A stretch of DNA of 64,000 bases from an uncultured Roseburia sp. (GCA_900542495.1 UQNW01000001.1:177212-241211), one strand, 5' to 3'. Shown: positions 44,908-54,046, counted from the stretch's first letter. Notes: generated by a model from the letters alone, not told the origin. Made by a program: numbers and translations.

Positions 44908-47553
44908 TTACTCTGCCTCCCGCAGCCGTTCCACAATACTCTGTCTGCTTCCCGCCTGATAAAGTACTGCAGGGATCAGGCAGCCGAGCACTGCAAACAC
45001 CGGAAGCATCGCAATAACCGGAAGGATTGTGAAATGATAAGTGCAAAACCAGAACATCTTCTCCATCATGTCTCCTGATAATGGCCCGCAGACCAAAGAC
45101 AGAAGAAACGCCACCACCACAGAACCGGCAGTGTAAAACAGCCCTTCCTGCACAAGCATCTGCTTTAACTGGCGGTTTGTCATTCCAACCGACTGTAACA
45201 CTGCAAACTCTCTTTTTCTTGCAAGGATTCCGGTCATGATCGCATTGAAGAAATTTAAAATGCCGACCAGTCCGATGATCGCACACAAGACACCTCCCAG
45301 AAGGAAAAACATTTTCTGAAACTGTTCAAATTCACTTCGGATAGAAGCTTTGCTCTCATACATCAGAACAGAAGTATCTCCTGCAGTAAGCTCCGCAAGA
45401 TAACGCTCCGCTGCATTTTCCGCTTCCATATCCGGAGTATCAAACAGATAGAATTTCCGGATCAGCTCTGCACCGCAGTCCTCCTTCATCCGTTCTGCCG
45501 GAAGGATCGTGTCATATCCTAATCCGCTATAGCGGAATGTCATGGCATATGGAACTTTCACAAGTGCACACACGGTATAGTCCACTTCCCTTGGTTCTTC
45601 CTCACGGATCTCCATATACTCCTCCGGCGTCGTCGCTGAATCAGCAGGTTCACCTGTCCTGGTATCGATCCAATACATATTCTGGTAAACCATGGTGAGC
45701 GTATCCCCAATTTTGGGATAGCGTTCTATATTTTCCACATTGCCATAATCATCTGTCTGGACACAGATCGCAATTGCATGTGTATTCTCATCAAACAAAG
45801 GCTCCAGTTCTCCATCCAATACCGTCACTTTTTCAAAGAGTGTCTCATCCAGACCTTCCAGTATTGTTGGAGTCTTTATTTCACTGCCCCTTTTTTCATA
45901 ATACTTCAGTTCTTCTTCCAGCTTTTCTTCGCCAAGATACGGTACTGCCATTTTCTTATATTGCTCTGTATCCATCCATACCATTGTGGTCATATCTGTC
46001 ATATAGCCGCTGCCGCTGACCGTCTCACTCGTATTTTCCTGAATTTCTGCAATAGTTTCTTCTGAAATATATTCATCTGCATCATTGTAGCGGAAATAAT
46101 CTGTGCTGCTCACGATAAAATCGGCGCAGGTTTGTTGTGAAATATATTTTTCCGTATCAAAGCCACCTACAAAAGAACAGAGTACATTCAAAAGTGTCAC
46201 CGAAAGTGCCAGGGATATCACAACAAGAACTGTTTTCTTTTTGTTTCTTCCCAGATTGGCAAATGCCATCTGATAAACCTTTGCCCCATGTGAGTTACGA
46301 CGCTTTTTCTTCACACTGACACACTCTGTATATTTTGTTGCTTCCACCGGAGAAACTTTTGCTGCCATTTTTCCGGGCTTTGTACAGGAGAGGAAAACAG
46401 TGATCACTGCAAAGATCACAGAGCCGGCAAAAATAACCGGGGAACTGCTGATCGTTACATGTGTTCCCACAACTGTTGTGCCCTTTAAAACAATAGGTGT
46501 CAGCCATGCCCCGATTCCATATCCCAGAAGAAGTCCGGCCGGAATGCCAACCACACATAAAAGGAATGCCTGCTGTCTGATCATTCGTTTTAATTGCCGC
46601 GGCGTTGTTCCGATTGTCTTAAGCAACCCGTAAAACCGGATATCTCCGGTAACTGAAATCTGAAAAATATTATAAATGATCAGATATCCGGTAAAAATCA
46701 CTAGAAGCAGAAATGCTGCGATCGCAGCAAGAAGTTCCGGATCCATCCCCGCATTTAACTGTGAAGCAGTAAGCCCCCAGTTGACTCCGATACGGGCACT
46801 GTTCTCCTGATCTCTCGTATTCCAGTCATATCCTAAGTCTGTGTCGATTTTCTGCATCTGTTCCTCGATATTTAATTTTGAAGGCAGCATGACATTCAGG
46901 TCTGTCCGGAAAGCTTTCTCTCCTGATGCCATCCACTTTTCTTCCACTGACTTCACGTAGTCTTTTGATACATTGATATAATGAACCGGCATCAGATCAT
47001 CATATTCCCAGTATCCTGTCAGGATAAACGTATCCGTTTCCTGAAATCCCCCATTCGTTTTATCTCCAGCCTGATACTCTATCGTCACCTTTGCTCCCAG
47101 TTCCGGTGTCACCCCGAGCAGCTTTAATGCGACCGTGTCCATTGCGATCTCATTGCTCTGCTCCGGTTCTCTTCCTGTCGTTGGTGTCGCATAGCTCCAT
47201 TTTGTACAGTTTTTATCCATGTAACTGACTTCTGCCGGAACTTTTCCAAAAACACCTGTGGTGTTGAATCCGCATACGATGCGTTCTCCGGCTTCCCTGA
47301 TTCCCGGATGTGCTGATATTTTTTCCATCTGTTCCTCACTCAGTTCTTTGAACGTTCCGTCCGCATAGCCGCCTGCCTGTCTGAAATTATAAGTTTCATA
47401 ACTCGCATTCAACGACATAAGAATCGTAAAAAGTGATGTAAATAATAACGTGGTAAGAGCAATCGCAAAGATTGCGATAACATTTCTTTTTCTGGTCGCC
47501 CACAGCGATTTATAGCTTAGTCTGCGTATGCATTTCTGATTTTTTACTTTCAT
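44908..47553 (-). CDS. Large FtsX-family ABC transporter permease
   Basis: The 881-residue permease has a first helix (25-48), a large outer domain (55-270) and three helices (about 275-400) with an FtsX domain. A helix near 450, a second outer domain (475-745) and three last helices (about 755-875) with a second FtsX domain follow. Such double-FtsX permeases with a MacB-type ATPase move or expel peptides and lipids rather than classical nutrients. The neighbouring regulator-kinase pair suggests antimicrobial-peptide response. It lies 50 bases after the ATPase gene. Confidence 0.88.
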   Translation of the reverse strand: MKVKNQKCIRRLSYKSLWATRKRNVIAIFAIALTTLLFTSLFTILMSLNASYETYNFRQAGGYADGTFKELSEEQMEKISAHPGIREAGERIVCGFNTTGVFGKVPAEVSYMDKNCTKWSYATPTTGREPEQSNEIAMDTVALKLLGVTPELGAKVTIEYQAGDKTNGGFQETDTFILTGYWEYDDLMPVHYINVSKDYVKSVEEKWMASGEKAFRTDLNVMLPSKLNIEEQMQKIDTDLGYDWNTRDQENSARIGVNWGLTASQLNAGMDPELLAAIAAFLLLVIFTGYLIIYNIFQISVTGDIRFYGLLKTIGTTPRQLKRMIRQQAFLLCVVGIPAGLLLGYGIGAWLTPIVLKGTTVVGTHVTISSSPVIFAGSVIFAVITVFLSCTKPGKMAAKVSPVEATKYTECVSVKKKRRNSHGAKVYQMAFANLGRNKKKTVLVVISLALSVTLLNVLCSFVGGFDTEKYISQQTCADFIVSSTDYFRYNDADEYISEETIAEIQENTSETVSGSGYMTDMTTMVWMDTEQYKKMAVPYLGEEKLEEELKYYEKRGSEIKTPTILEGLDETLFEKVTVLDGELEPLFDENTHAIAICVQTDDYGNVENIERYPKIGDTLTMVYQNMYWIDTRTGEPADSATTPEEYMEIREEEPREVDYTVCALVKVPYAMTFRYSGLGYDTILPAERMKEDCGAELIRKFYLFDTPDMEAENAAERYLAELTAGDTSVLMYESKASIRSEFEQFQKMFFLLGGVLCAIIGLVGILNFFNAIMTGILARKREFAVLQSVGMTNRQLKQMLVQEGLFYTAGSVVVAFLLSLVCGPLSGDMMEKMFWFCTYHFTILPVIAMLPVFAVLGCLIPAVLYQAGSRQSIVERLREAE

Positions 47554-47603
47554 AATTTTTCTCCGTTTCCTATTCGAATCTGTCCTGTACCTGTCAGTGT
47601 CTT

Positions 47604-48269
47604 TTACTTTATAATACGTCCGTCCTCAATTCGAATAATACGGTCTGCCAGCTGCGCGATCTCCTCATTGTGTGTGATCATCACAATAGTCTGTGCGAAT
47701 TTCCGGCTGGTCACTTTCAAAAGGCTTAACACATCCTGACTGGTCTTTCCATCCAGATTTCCGGTCGGCTCATCCGCCAATATGATCGCCGGTGCTGCCG
47801 CTAATGCCCTTGCGATCGCCACCCTCTGCTGCTGTCCGCCGGAGAGCTGCCCCGGAAGTGCATCCAGTCTCTGCTGCAGTCCAAGTGTCTCTGTAATGCT
47901 ATCGATAAATTTCCGGTCTATCTTTCCACCGTCCAGTTCAATCGGCAGCACGATATTTTCATAGACATTCAAGACCGGAACCAGATTATACGCCTGAAAT
48001 ACAAACCCAATCTTTCTTCTCCTGAAAATCGTAAGTTCCTCATCCTTCAATGCAAAAATATCTTTTCCATCCACAAACACTTTTCCCTCTGTCGGTCGGT
48101 CAAGTCCGCCTAACATATGTAAAAGGGTTGATTTTCCACTTCCGCTTGTGCCGACAATTGCCACAAACTCGCCCTTCTCCACCGTAAGGTTCACACCATC
48201 CAGTGCATGTACGGCTGTCTCTCCGCTTCCGTATATTTTCCTTAAACCACATGCTTTTAAAATATCCAT
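47604..48269 (-). CDS. MacB/LolD-type ABC transporter ATP-binding protein
   Basis: Start at the ATG at 48269 behind AAAGGAGGATAT. Earlier in-frame ATGs would begin within hairpins and the kinase gene's terminator. The 221 residues have Walker A GTSGSGKS (about 41-48), signature LSGGQQQR, Walker B ILADEPTGNLD and H-loop ITHNEE. It energises the large permease encoded next. Confidence 0.93.
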   Translation of the reverse strand: MDILKACGLRKIYGSGETAVHALDGVNLTVEKGEFVAIVGTSGSGKSTLLHMLGGLDRPTEGKVFVDGKDIFALKDEELTIFRRRKIGFVFQAYNLVPVLNVYENIVLPIELDGGKIDRKFIDSITETLGLQQRLDALPGQLSGGQQQRVAIARALAAAPAIILADEPTGNLDGKTSQDVLSLLKVTSRKFAQTIVMITHNEEIAQLADRIIRIEDGRIIK

Positions 48270-48282
48270 ATATCCTCCTTTG

Positions 48283-48317
48283 TTTTGCGAAGCAAAATCC
48301 AATTTTACGAAGTAAAA
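48283..48317. repeat. Two tandem 15-base mini-hairpins before the ABC ATPase gene
   Basis: TTTTGC-GAA-GCAAAA (48283-48297) and TTTTAC-GAA-GTAAAA (48303-48317) are perfect 6-bp hairpins with the same triloop, differing by one compensatory base-pair change. They sit in the leader just upstream of the ribosome site. Confidence 0.85.
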
Positions 48318-48349
48318 TTTGCTCTTCTGGTGAGGAGAGGATTTAGCCT

Positions 48350-48392
48350 CCAAAAAAAATCTGTATATAACATTTTTTGTTACATACAGATT
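48350..48392 (-). terminator. Terminator between kinase and ABC ATPase genes
   Basis: Minus strand AATCTGTAT...ATACAGATT (9 bp) with an inner TAAC/GTTA pairing is followed by eight T. It separates the regulator-kinase transcript from the transporter genes. Confidence 0.85.
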
Positions 48393-48464
48393 ATCACACA
48401 GTATTCTTTCCAGACTCTTTCCACGGCAAATGAAATTCTTACAGTATTGAAAGAATTCCATTTA

Positions 48465-49412
48465 CTATTTTAAAACATATTTCAGCGATTCCGGTATAGT
48501 TGATGTATTTTTTTTAAAATTATTTTTAGGCAGATAAATGGAAAACTTACTTCCCTGTCCATATACGGAGGTCACTTTGATATATCCACCCTGCTCCTGC
48601 AAAATTTCTCTGGTCAGGTAAAGTCCGATTCCAACGCCCTCTTCATCCTTTACCAGTTCTGATCGATAGAACCTCATAAAAATCTTCGGCAACTCCTCTT
48701 CCCGGATACCACATCCGGTATCTGCAATATCAATTCTCACAAACATTTCATAAGAAATAGCGGAAACGCATATTTCCCCATGCTCTGTGTATTTTATCGC
48801 ATTATCAATCACATTACAGATTGCTTCTCCTGTCCACTTCGGATCAAAATAAGCTTCTATATCTGTATTATGTAAACTTATCTGTAATCCTTTTTCTTCT
48901 GCTTTCTGTTTCAGTTCCCATACTGCACGCTCTAACATTGGCTGTAGCTTTTCCATCCGAGGAACAAGCTGTAAAATTCCATTTTCCAGACGTGATAATT
49001 TCACAAGCGACTCGATCAGAAATTTTAATTTCTGTGTCTGTTCATGGATTGCAGACACATTTCCCTCAATCTGCTGTGGAAGCTCCTCTTCAAGTAAAAG
49101 CTCACTATATAAGAGAAGATTTGCGATCGGCGTTTTTGTCTGATGGGAGATGTCTGCGATCAATGCTTTTATTTTGTCTTTCTCTGCCTCTACATTTTGT
49201 GCAGACAGAGCAGATGCACTTAAGTAATGAGCAAATTTTGTCTCCAAAGCCGACATGCGTGTCTCGTTGAATTGTCCCTCTGTAAATTCTCCTTTGACTG
49301 CCACATTCAGCATTTCTTCTATTGTATCCATTGTTTTCTTTGTGCGTCTGTAATTTACAAAAATAATAATTGCAGTAACTGTCACGCAAATAAACACTAT
49401 GAATATCCACAT
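48465..49412 (-). CDS. Histidine kinase of the second ABC module
   Basis: Start at the ATG at 49412 (GGTGGGAGTGAT before it), one base after the regulator's stop; upstream in-frame ATGs lie inside the regulator gene. The 315 residues have a single membrane helix (2-20), a short linker, a HisKA helix with His in LIADISHQTKTPIANLLLYS, and an ATPase domain with NVIDNAIKYT, DTGCGI and GVGIGLYLTREIL. With one helix and no outer domain it cannot sense a ligand alone and may read the state of the ABC transporter. Confidence 0.9.
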   Translation of the reverse strand: MWIFIVFICVTVTAIIIFVNYRRTKKTMDTIEEMLNVAVKGEFTEGQFNETRMSALETKFAHYLSASALSAQNVEAEKDKIKALIADISHQTKTPIANLLLYSELLLEEELPQQIEGNVSAIHEQTQKLKFLIESLVKLSRLENGILQLVPRMEKLQPMLERAVWELKQKAEEKGLQISLHNTDIEAYFDPKWTGEAICNVIDNAIKYTEHGEICVSAISYEMFVRIDIADTGCGIREEELPKIFMRFYRSELVKDEEGVGIGLYLTREILQEQGGYIKVTSVYGQGSKFSIYLPKNNFKKNTSTIPESLKYVLK

Positions 49413-49413
49413 A

Positions 49414-50139
49414 TCACTCCCACCTGTAACCAATTCCATACACTGTCCTGATCGCATGCTCCGCTCCGAGTTTATCCCGAAGTCTCTTAATGGATACCGA
49501 TAGTGCATTCTCATCCACATACTCTGCGCCATCGCTCCAGACACGGTCCAGTAAAAATTCTCTGCGCATATTCATGCCCGCATTTTCCACAAGAATCCGC
49601 AACAACTTCTGCTCGGTCTTACTGAGTTCGATCTCCTTACCATCCACCATGAATTTCATCCGGTCAAAATCAAACACATACGGTTCTTTGCGGTAAACGT
49701 GTTCGTTATCCTTTTCTTTTTCACTCATTGCCGCCACTTTTCGAAGCTGTGTATTCACTCTTGCGCGTAGTACGGACAAGGAAAATGGTTTTGTGATATA
49801 ATCATCTGCTCCAAGCTCCAGTCCATTTACAATATCGCCGTCGGTATCATTTGCTGTCAGTAAAATAACCGGGCAATCCGGGCATTCCCTCTTTACGCTC
49901 TGTAAAAAATCCAATCCGCTTCCATCCGGCAGATTGATATCCAACAGGATCAATGCTGGCATTCCACAGAGCAGTTGTTCTTTCGCATCTTTTAAATTTT
50001 CGCAGGAGACAATCTGCCTGTCTGTTGCTGATGCATAAAGTCCGCCGCACACCTGCATGCTGTTATTATCTGTTTTTAACGCCTTGCATAAGCCCTGATT
50101 CAAAGCTCTGTCATCTTCTATAATTAAAATTTGCTGCAT
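49414..50139 (-). CDS. OmpR-family response regulator of the second ABC module
   Basis: A 241-residue regulator. The receiver has LILLDINLPDGSGLDF as the phosphorylation site and an insertion (about 27-48) between helix 1 and strand 2. The winged helix ends VSIKRLRDKLG...TVYGIGYRWE. A TATAAT lies just upstream on the minus strand, beyond the rplQ terminator. It should control the transporter genes downstream of its own operon. Confidence 0.91.
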   Translation of the reverse strand: MQQILIIEDDRALNQGLCKALKTDNNSMQVCGGLYASATDRQIVSCENLKDAKEQLLCGMPALILLDINLPDGSGLDFLQSVKRECPDCPVILLTANDTDGDIVNGLELGADDYITKPFSLSVLRARVNTQLRKVAAMSEKEKDNEHVYRKEPYVFDFDRMKFMVDGKEIELSKTEQKLLRILVENAGMNMRREFLLDRVWSDGAEYVDENALSVSIKRLRDKLGAEHAIRTVYGIGYRWE

Positions 50140-50178
50140 TCTTCCTTCTGCTTTCAGTCGTTTTTTTCATTATACACG

Positions 50179-50217
50179 AAAAAATCCCCAAAGTATATTC
50201 CATACTCCAGGGATTTT
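50179..50217 (-). terminator. Terminator of the ribosomal protein operon after rplQ
   Basis: Minus strand AAAATCCC ... GGGATTTT, with an inner AGTAT/ATACT pairing, is followed by TTTTTT-like sequence. It lies about 40 bases beyond the rplQ stop. Confidence 0.88.
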
Positions 50218-50254
50218 ATATCATCTGAACTGCTATAAACAGCTATACTATGAA

Positions 50255-50791
50255 TTAAACTAACTCAAGTAATACTTCTAAAGCGCCGTCACCTTTACGC
50301 TGTCCGATCTTAACGATTCTTGTGTAACCACCGTTACGATCTGCATACTTAGGAGCGATCTCATCAAATAATTTTGTTGTAAGATCAACTTCTTTTGTAT
50401 TTTTCTTCTTTCCAGCAGCTGCTGTTGGAACTTCTGTTACAGTGTAAAGAACTTTAAGCATTTCTCTTCTAGCGTGAAGACGGGAAGGCATATCTTTTTT
50501 GATTGTCTTTTCTACTTCATCATAAACAGTTACTTTCTTACCGTCTACTACTTCTTTTACTCTCTTGCCTTCAGCATCTTTGCGGGCAACTTTAGCTTTT
50601 ACAGTAACTTCTTCGAAGTTATCTTTTTCTCTTACTGCCATTGCAATAAGACCTTCAGCGATTTTACGTACTTCTTTTGCTTTTGCTTCAGTAGTAACGA
50701 TTTTACCGTTGTTTAATAATGCTGTTACCTGACCTCTTAATAATGCTTTTCTCTGGCTTGATGTTCTGCTTAATTTACGATATTTTGCCAT
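50255..50791 (-). CDS. rplQ: 50S ribosomal protein L17
   Basis: The 178-residue protein starts MAKYRKLSRTSSQRKALLRG, which is diagnostic of L17. It is longer than the usual 115-130 residues because of a lysine-rich insertion (about 60-140, KVARKDAEGKRVKEV), as in several Lachnospiraceae. It contacts 23S rRNA near the exit tunnel. It is the last gene of the operon. Confidence 0.96.
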   Translation of the reverse strand: MAKYRKLSRTSSQRKALLRGQVTALLNNGKIVTTEAKAKEVRKIAEGLIAMAVREKDNFEEVTVKAKVARKDAEGKRVKEVVDGKKVTVYDEVEKTIKKDMPSRLHARREMLKVLYTVTEVPTAAAGKKKNTKEVDLTTKLFDEIAPKYADRNGGYTRIVKIGQRKGDGALEVLLELV

Positions 50792-50960
50792 TTTTAAATT
50801 CCTCCATTTGTGGTGTACATCCGGCCACGCTCTTTGGACTTACTTACCGAATGCCTTTTATATAGTTGCCACTCATGAAAATGTGGGGTGTTGTCACCTC
50901 ACACGGACATACTGCATGCTCATTGGACTTACTATTTCTGCCCGTTTTTCATAAGGTACC

Positions 50961-51036
50961 CTTTGAACATTAGCAGTTCAAAGAGAAGTGCACAACTTCG
51001 TTGTGCTTTATCGGAGTAAAACCGCAGGTTTTACTC
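50961..51036 (-). repeat. Three consecutive hairpins between rpoA and rplQ
   Basis: CTTTGAAC / GTTCAAAG (50961-50983), GCACAA-CTTCG-TTGTGC (50990-51006) and GAGTAAAACC-GCA-GGTTTTACTC (51014-51036) follow one another, and the last one spans the rpoA stop codon. None has a T-run. They suggest RNA processing, stability or partial attenuation in the 239-base gap, which holds no gene. Confidence 0.8.
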
Positions 51037-51990
51037 TTCACCCTGGTTTAACTGAAGTCCTAACTCTTTTAACTTCGCTAAAACTTCTTCTAAAGATTTA
51101 CGTCCAAGGTTACGAACTTTCATCATGTCTTCCGGAGTTCTGTTTGTCAATTCCTCAACAGTGTTGATACCTGCTCTCTTCAAGCAATTGAAAGAACGAA
51201 CAGATAATTCCAGTTCATCGATGTTCATTTCAAGAACTTTTTCTTTTGCATCGTCAGCTTTCTCGATCATAACGTCAGCCTGCTGAGCAGCTTCTGACAG
51301 GTCGATGAAGAGATTTAAATGCTCACTTAAAACTTTTGCAGCCAAGCTTACAGCTTCGTCTGGTTCAAGAGTTCCGTTTGTATAAACATCTAATGTAAGT
51401 TTGTCGTAGTCAGTGATCTGACCGACACGGGTATTTTCAATAGAAAGATTTACTCTCTCTACTGGTGTATAGATAGAATCAATTGCGATTACGCCAATTG
51501 GAGTATCTTCTGTCTTATTTTTGTCTGAGCTGACGTAACCTCTGCCTTTTGTGATAGTAAGCTCCATGTATAATTTACAATCAGCACCACCATTTAAGTT
51601 AGCGATTACTAAATCTGGATTTAAAATCTGAATATCAGAGTCAACCTGGATATCAGCTGCAGTTACAACGCCTTCACCTTCGAATTCAATATAAGCAACT
51701 TTTGGTTCATCGGATGAACTATTATTGCGGATTGCAAGTTCTTTGATGTTCATGATAATTTCAGTAACATCTTCCTTTACTCCAGGAATTGAACTGAATT
51801 CATGCAATACACCATCAATCTTAACCTGGCTAACAGCTGCACCTGGTAATGAAGAAAGCATAATTCTTCTCAAAGAATTACCAAGAGTTGTACCATAGCC
51901 TCTTTCCAATGGTTCTACAACGAACCGGCCGTACTTCTTGTCTTCTGAAATTTCAGCGATTTCAATCTTAGGTTTTTGAAAATCGAACAC
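51031..51990 (-). CDS. rpoA: RNA polymerase alpha subunit
   Basis: The 319 residues comprise the assembly domain (1-230, with GYGTTLGNSLRRIMLSSLPG) and the C-terminal DNA- and activator-binding domain (250-315, LKRAGINTVEELTN, VRNLGRKSLEEV). It dimerises to nucleate RNA polymerase and contacts UP elements. Confidence 0.98.
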   Translation of the reverse strand: MFDFQKPKIEIAEISEDKKYGRFVVEPLERGYGTTLGNSLRRIMLSSLPGAAVSQVKIDGVLHEFSSIPGVKEDVTEIIMNIKELAIRNNSSSDEPKVAYIEFEGEGVVTAADIQVDSDIQILNPDLVIANLNGGADCKLYMELTITKGRGYVSSDKNKTEDTPIGVIAIDSIYTPVERVNLSIENTRVGQITDYDKLTLDVYTNGTLEPDEAVSLAAKVLSEHLNLFIDLSEAAQQADVMIEKADDAKEKVLEMNIDELELSVRSFNCLKRAGINTVEELTNRTPEDMMKVRNLGRKSLEEVLAKLKELGLQLNQGEE

Positions 51991-52030
51991 TACAAAGTCC
52001 CTCCTTCTCGGGTTTTTTGCTTACATTAAA

Positions 52031-52078
52031 AAGTAAACGCCATATGATCTGGCAAAACTGCCAGACAATGGCTTTACT
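52031..52078 (-). repeat. Stem-loop between rpsD and rpoA
   Basis: TCTGGCA-AAAC-TGCCAGA (52048-52065) lies inside an outer stem AGTAAA(C)GCCAT / ATGGCTTTACT. No T-run follows. S4 is a known autoregulator in other bacteria, so this is a possible regulatory or processing site. Confidence 0.7.
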
Positions 52079-52100
52079 CTTGTTAATCCGTTGCTCCGGT

Positions 52101-52694
52101 TTATTTAGAATATAACTCGACGATAAGCATTTCATCAACTGGAACGTCGATCTGCTCTCTGGAAGGTAATTCTTTTACAGTTCCCTGTAATTTCTCAGCA
52201 TCTACTTCTAACCAGTCTGGAACTAATCTTCCACCAGTTACTTCAACGATGTCTTTCATTCTCTGAATGTTTTTGTTCTTCTCTTTGATTTCGATAACAT
52301 CGCCAGCTTTTACAAGGTAAGAAGGAATGTTAACCTGTTTTCCGTTAACTGTAACGAATTTGTGGTCAACGATCTGTCTAGCTTCTTTTCTTGTTCTAGC
52401 AAATCCTAAACGGAATACTACGTTGTCTAATCTTGACTCTAAAATAGTCATTAAGTTCTGACCAGTCATACCTTTCATCTGATCAGCTCTCTCATAATAG
52501 TTGTGGAAAGGTTTTTCCAAAACACCATAGATGAATTTAGCTTTCTGTTTTTCTCTTAACTGAAGACCGTACTCAGACATCTTCTTGTTAGCTCTTTTTA
52601 ATTCTCTATTGGATTTTTTATCATATCCTAAGTAACTTGGCTCTAAACCAAGTGATCTACATCTTTTAAGAACAGGAACTTTATTTACTGCCAT
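52101..52694 (-). CDS. rpsD: 30S ribosomal protein S4
   Basis: 197 residues with an S4 RNA-binding domain (about 88-150: RLDNVVFRLGFARTRKEARQ, VNGKQVNIPSYLVKAGD). It lacks the N-terminal zinc cysteines of the C+ form, so this is the zinc-free type. It initiates 30S assembly by binding 16S rRNA. Confidence 0.97.
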   Translation of the reverse strand: MAVNKVPVLKRCRSLGLEPSYLGYDKKSNRELKRANKKMSEYGLQLREKQKAKFIYGVLEKPFHNYYERADQMKGMTGQNLMTILESRLDNVVFRLGFARTRKEARQIVDHKFVTVNGKQVNIPSYLVKAGDVIEIKEKNKNIQRMKDIVEVTGGRLVPDWLEVDAEKLQGTVKELPSREQIDVPVDEMLIVELYSK

Positions 52695-52713
52695 CTTAGT
52701 ATCTCCCTCCTAA

Positions 52714-53106
52714 TTAAACTCTTCTACGTTTTGGTGGACGACATCCATTGTGAGGTACAGGAGTAACATCTTTGATACTTGTAACTTCAAGTCCGCATGC
52801 AGAGAGCGCACGGATTGCTGCTTCTCTTCCTGATCCTGGTCCTTTTACGAATACGTCTACTGATTTTAATCCGTGAATTAAAGCTGCTTTTGTAGCAGTT
52901 TCAGCTGCCATCTGTGCAGCATATGGAGTAGATTTCTTTGAACCTCTAAATCCAAGACCACCAGCACTTGCCCATGATAAAGCATTACCTTCAGCATCTG
53001 TAAGAGTAACGATTGTATTGTTAAAAGATGACTGAATGTGTGCCTGTCCGCGTTCAACGTTTTTCTTTACACGCTTTTTTGTCACTTTTTTTGTAACTTT
53101 AGCCAT
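52714..53106 (-). CDS. rpsK: 30S ribosomal protein S11
   Basis: 130 residues with HIQSSFNNTIVTLTDAEGN, DVFVKGPGSGREAAIRAL and the C-terminal DVTPVPHNGCRPPKRRRV typical of S11, which lies on the 30S platform. It is 19 bases upstream of rpsD. Confidence 0.98.
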   Translation of the reverse strand: MAKVTKKVTKKRVKKNVERGQAHIQSSFNNTIVTLTDAEGNALSWASAGGLGFRGSKKSTPYAAQMAAETATKAALIHGLKSVDVFVKGPGSGREAAIRALSACGLEVTSIKDVTPVPHNGCRPPKRRRV

Positions 53107-53175
53107 ATCTAAACTAACCTACTTTCTCTAATAATAAATGATTAATTGCATCTTTAAAAGCAGTCACAAAGAAGC

Positions 53176-53544
53176 TTATTTCTTCTTATTAGCAACTGTA
53201 CGCTTTGGACCCTTGCGAGTTCTTGCGTTTGTCTTTGTCTTCTGTCCACGAACTGGAAGACCTTTTCTATGACGGATACCACGATAACATCCGATCTCCT
53301 GAAGTCTCTTGATGTTCATAGCGATTTCTCTACGTAAATCACCTTCTACAGTCTGTGTATTATCAATAACTTCACTGATTCTCTTAACTTCGTCGTCTGT
53401 TAAGTCTCTGCAACGAGTATTAGGATCAACATTTGCTTCTGCAAGAATACGATCAGCACTTACTCTACCAATTCCGTAGATATAAGTTAAACCGATCTCA
53501 ACACGTTTTTCTCTTGGTAAATCTACACCTGCGATACGAGCCAT
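53176..53544 (-). CDS. rpsM: 30S ribosomal protein S13
   Basis: The ATG at 53544 (MARIAGVDLPREKRVEIGLT) has AATGGAGG upstream. The 122 residues end in the basic RGQKTKTNARTRKGPKRTVA tail. S13 bridges the 30S head to the 50S subunit. It is preceded by an unusually long untranslated gap. Confidence 0.97.
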   Translation of the reverse strand: MARIAGVDLPREKRVEIGLTYIYGIGRVSADRILAEANVDPNTRCRDLTDDEVKRISEVIDNTQTVEGDLRREIAMNIKRLQEIGCYRGIRHRKGLPVRGQKTKTNARTRKGPKRTVANKKK

Positions 53545-53932
53545 GTGTTTTTTAACCTCCATTAATTCTCCGATGCTTTGTGCATCTAAGTTTTTATTAT
53601 CAACGTAAAGTCACTTTGACCTCATGACTTCCTACAAAGCTCTTCTTCCCTATGCCTTTTGGAAGAATCTTCCAACCCATAACGGCATAATATCTTTGCT
53701 GTCGATTGCAAGCTAAGCAGCTCCGTTGTCGTCCGGCCTGAAATGTGTGCCATCGCCTGTCAACCATTTTTCGATGTTCTCTCTGTTATGTCTCGGTATT
53801 AACATAACAAAGCAGCTATCCATTGCTGTTATTATGATAACAGTGTCTACAACCTAACCAGGTGTTCCACTGCAGCCGCACATAATGAATTTGTAATAGT
53901 TATGGTACTATTACGATCAGAATAAGGAATAA
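53545..53932 (-). other. Long structured untranslated gap between rpmJ and rpsM
   Basis: This 388-base stretch has no gene, although rpmJ and rpsM are normally close. On the minus strand it contains CTGTTAT/ATAACAG and TGTTATGT/ACATAACA hairpins. A further element has TATGCC/GGCATA arms (53651-53689) enclosing TTGGAAGA-T-TCTTCCAA. TTGACA occurs near 53755 without a clear -10. It may be a ribosomal-protein-binding leader or carry an internal promoter for rpsM-rplQ. Confidence 0.5.
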
Positions 53933-54046
53933 TTAACCCTGTCTCTGTTTGTGTTTTGGATTTTCACAGATAATTCTGATGCTTCCTTTTCTTTTAATGA
54001 CTTTGCATTTTTCGCAAATAGGTTTAACTGATGATCTTACCTTCAC
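53933..54046 (-). CDS. rpmJ: 50S ribosomal protein L36 (GTG start)
   Basis: 37 residues starting at GTG (54046) behind AAGGAGGATTTGCT. KVRSSVKPICEKCKVIKRKG ... CENPKHKQRQG contains the CxxC...CxxxxH zinc site of the C+ form. Longer readings in the same frame have no ribosome site. Confidence 0.96.
   Translation of the reverse strand: MKVRSSVKPICEKCKVIKRKGSIRIICENPKHKQRQG

Noticed and set aside
50255..50791. Fusion or foreign insertion in L17
   Set aside because: The lysine-rich insertion is long, but it has ordinary codon use and such enlarged L17 proteins occur in Lachnospiraceae.
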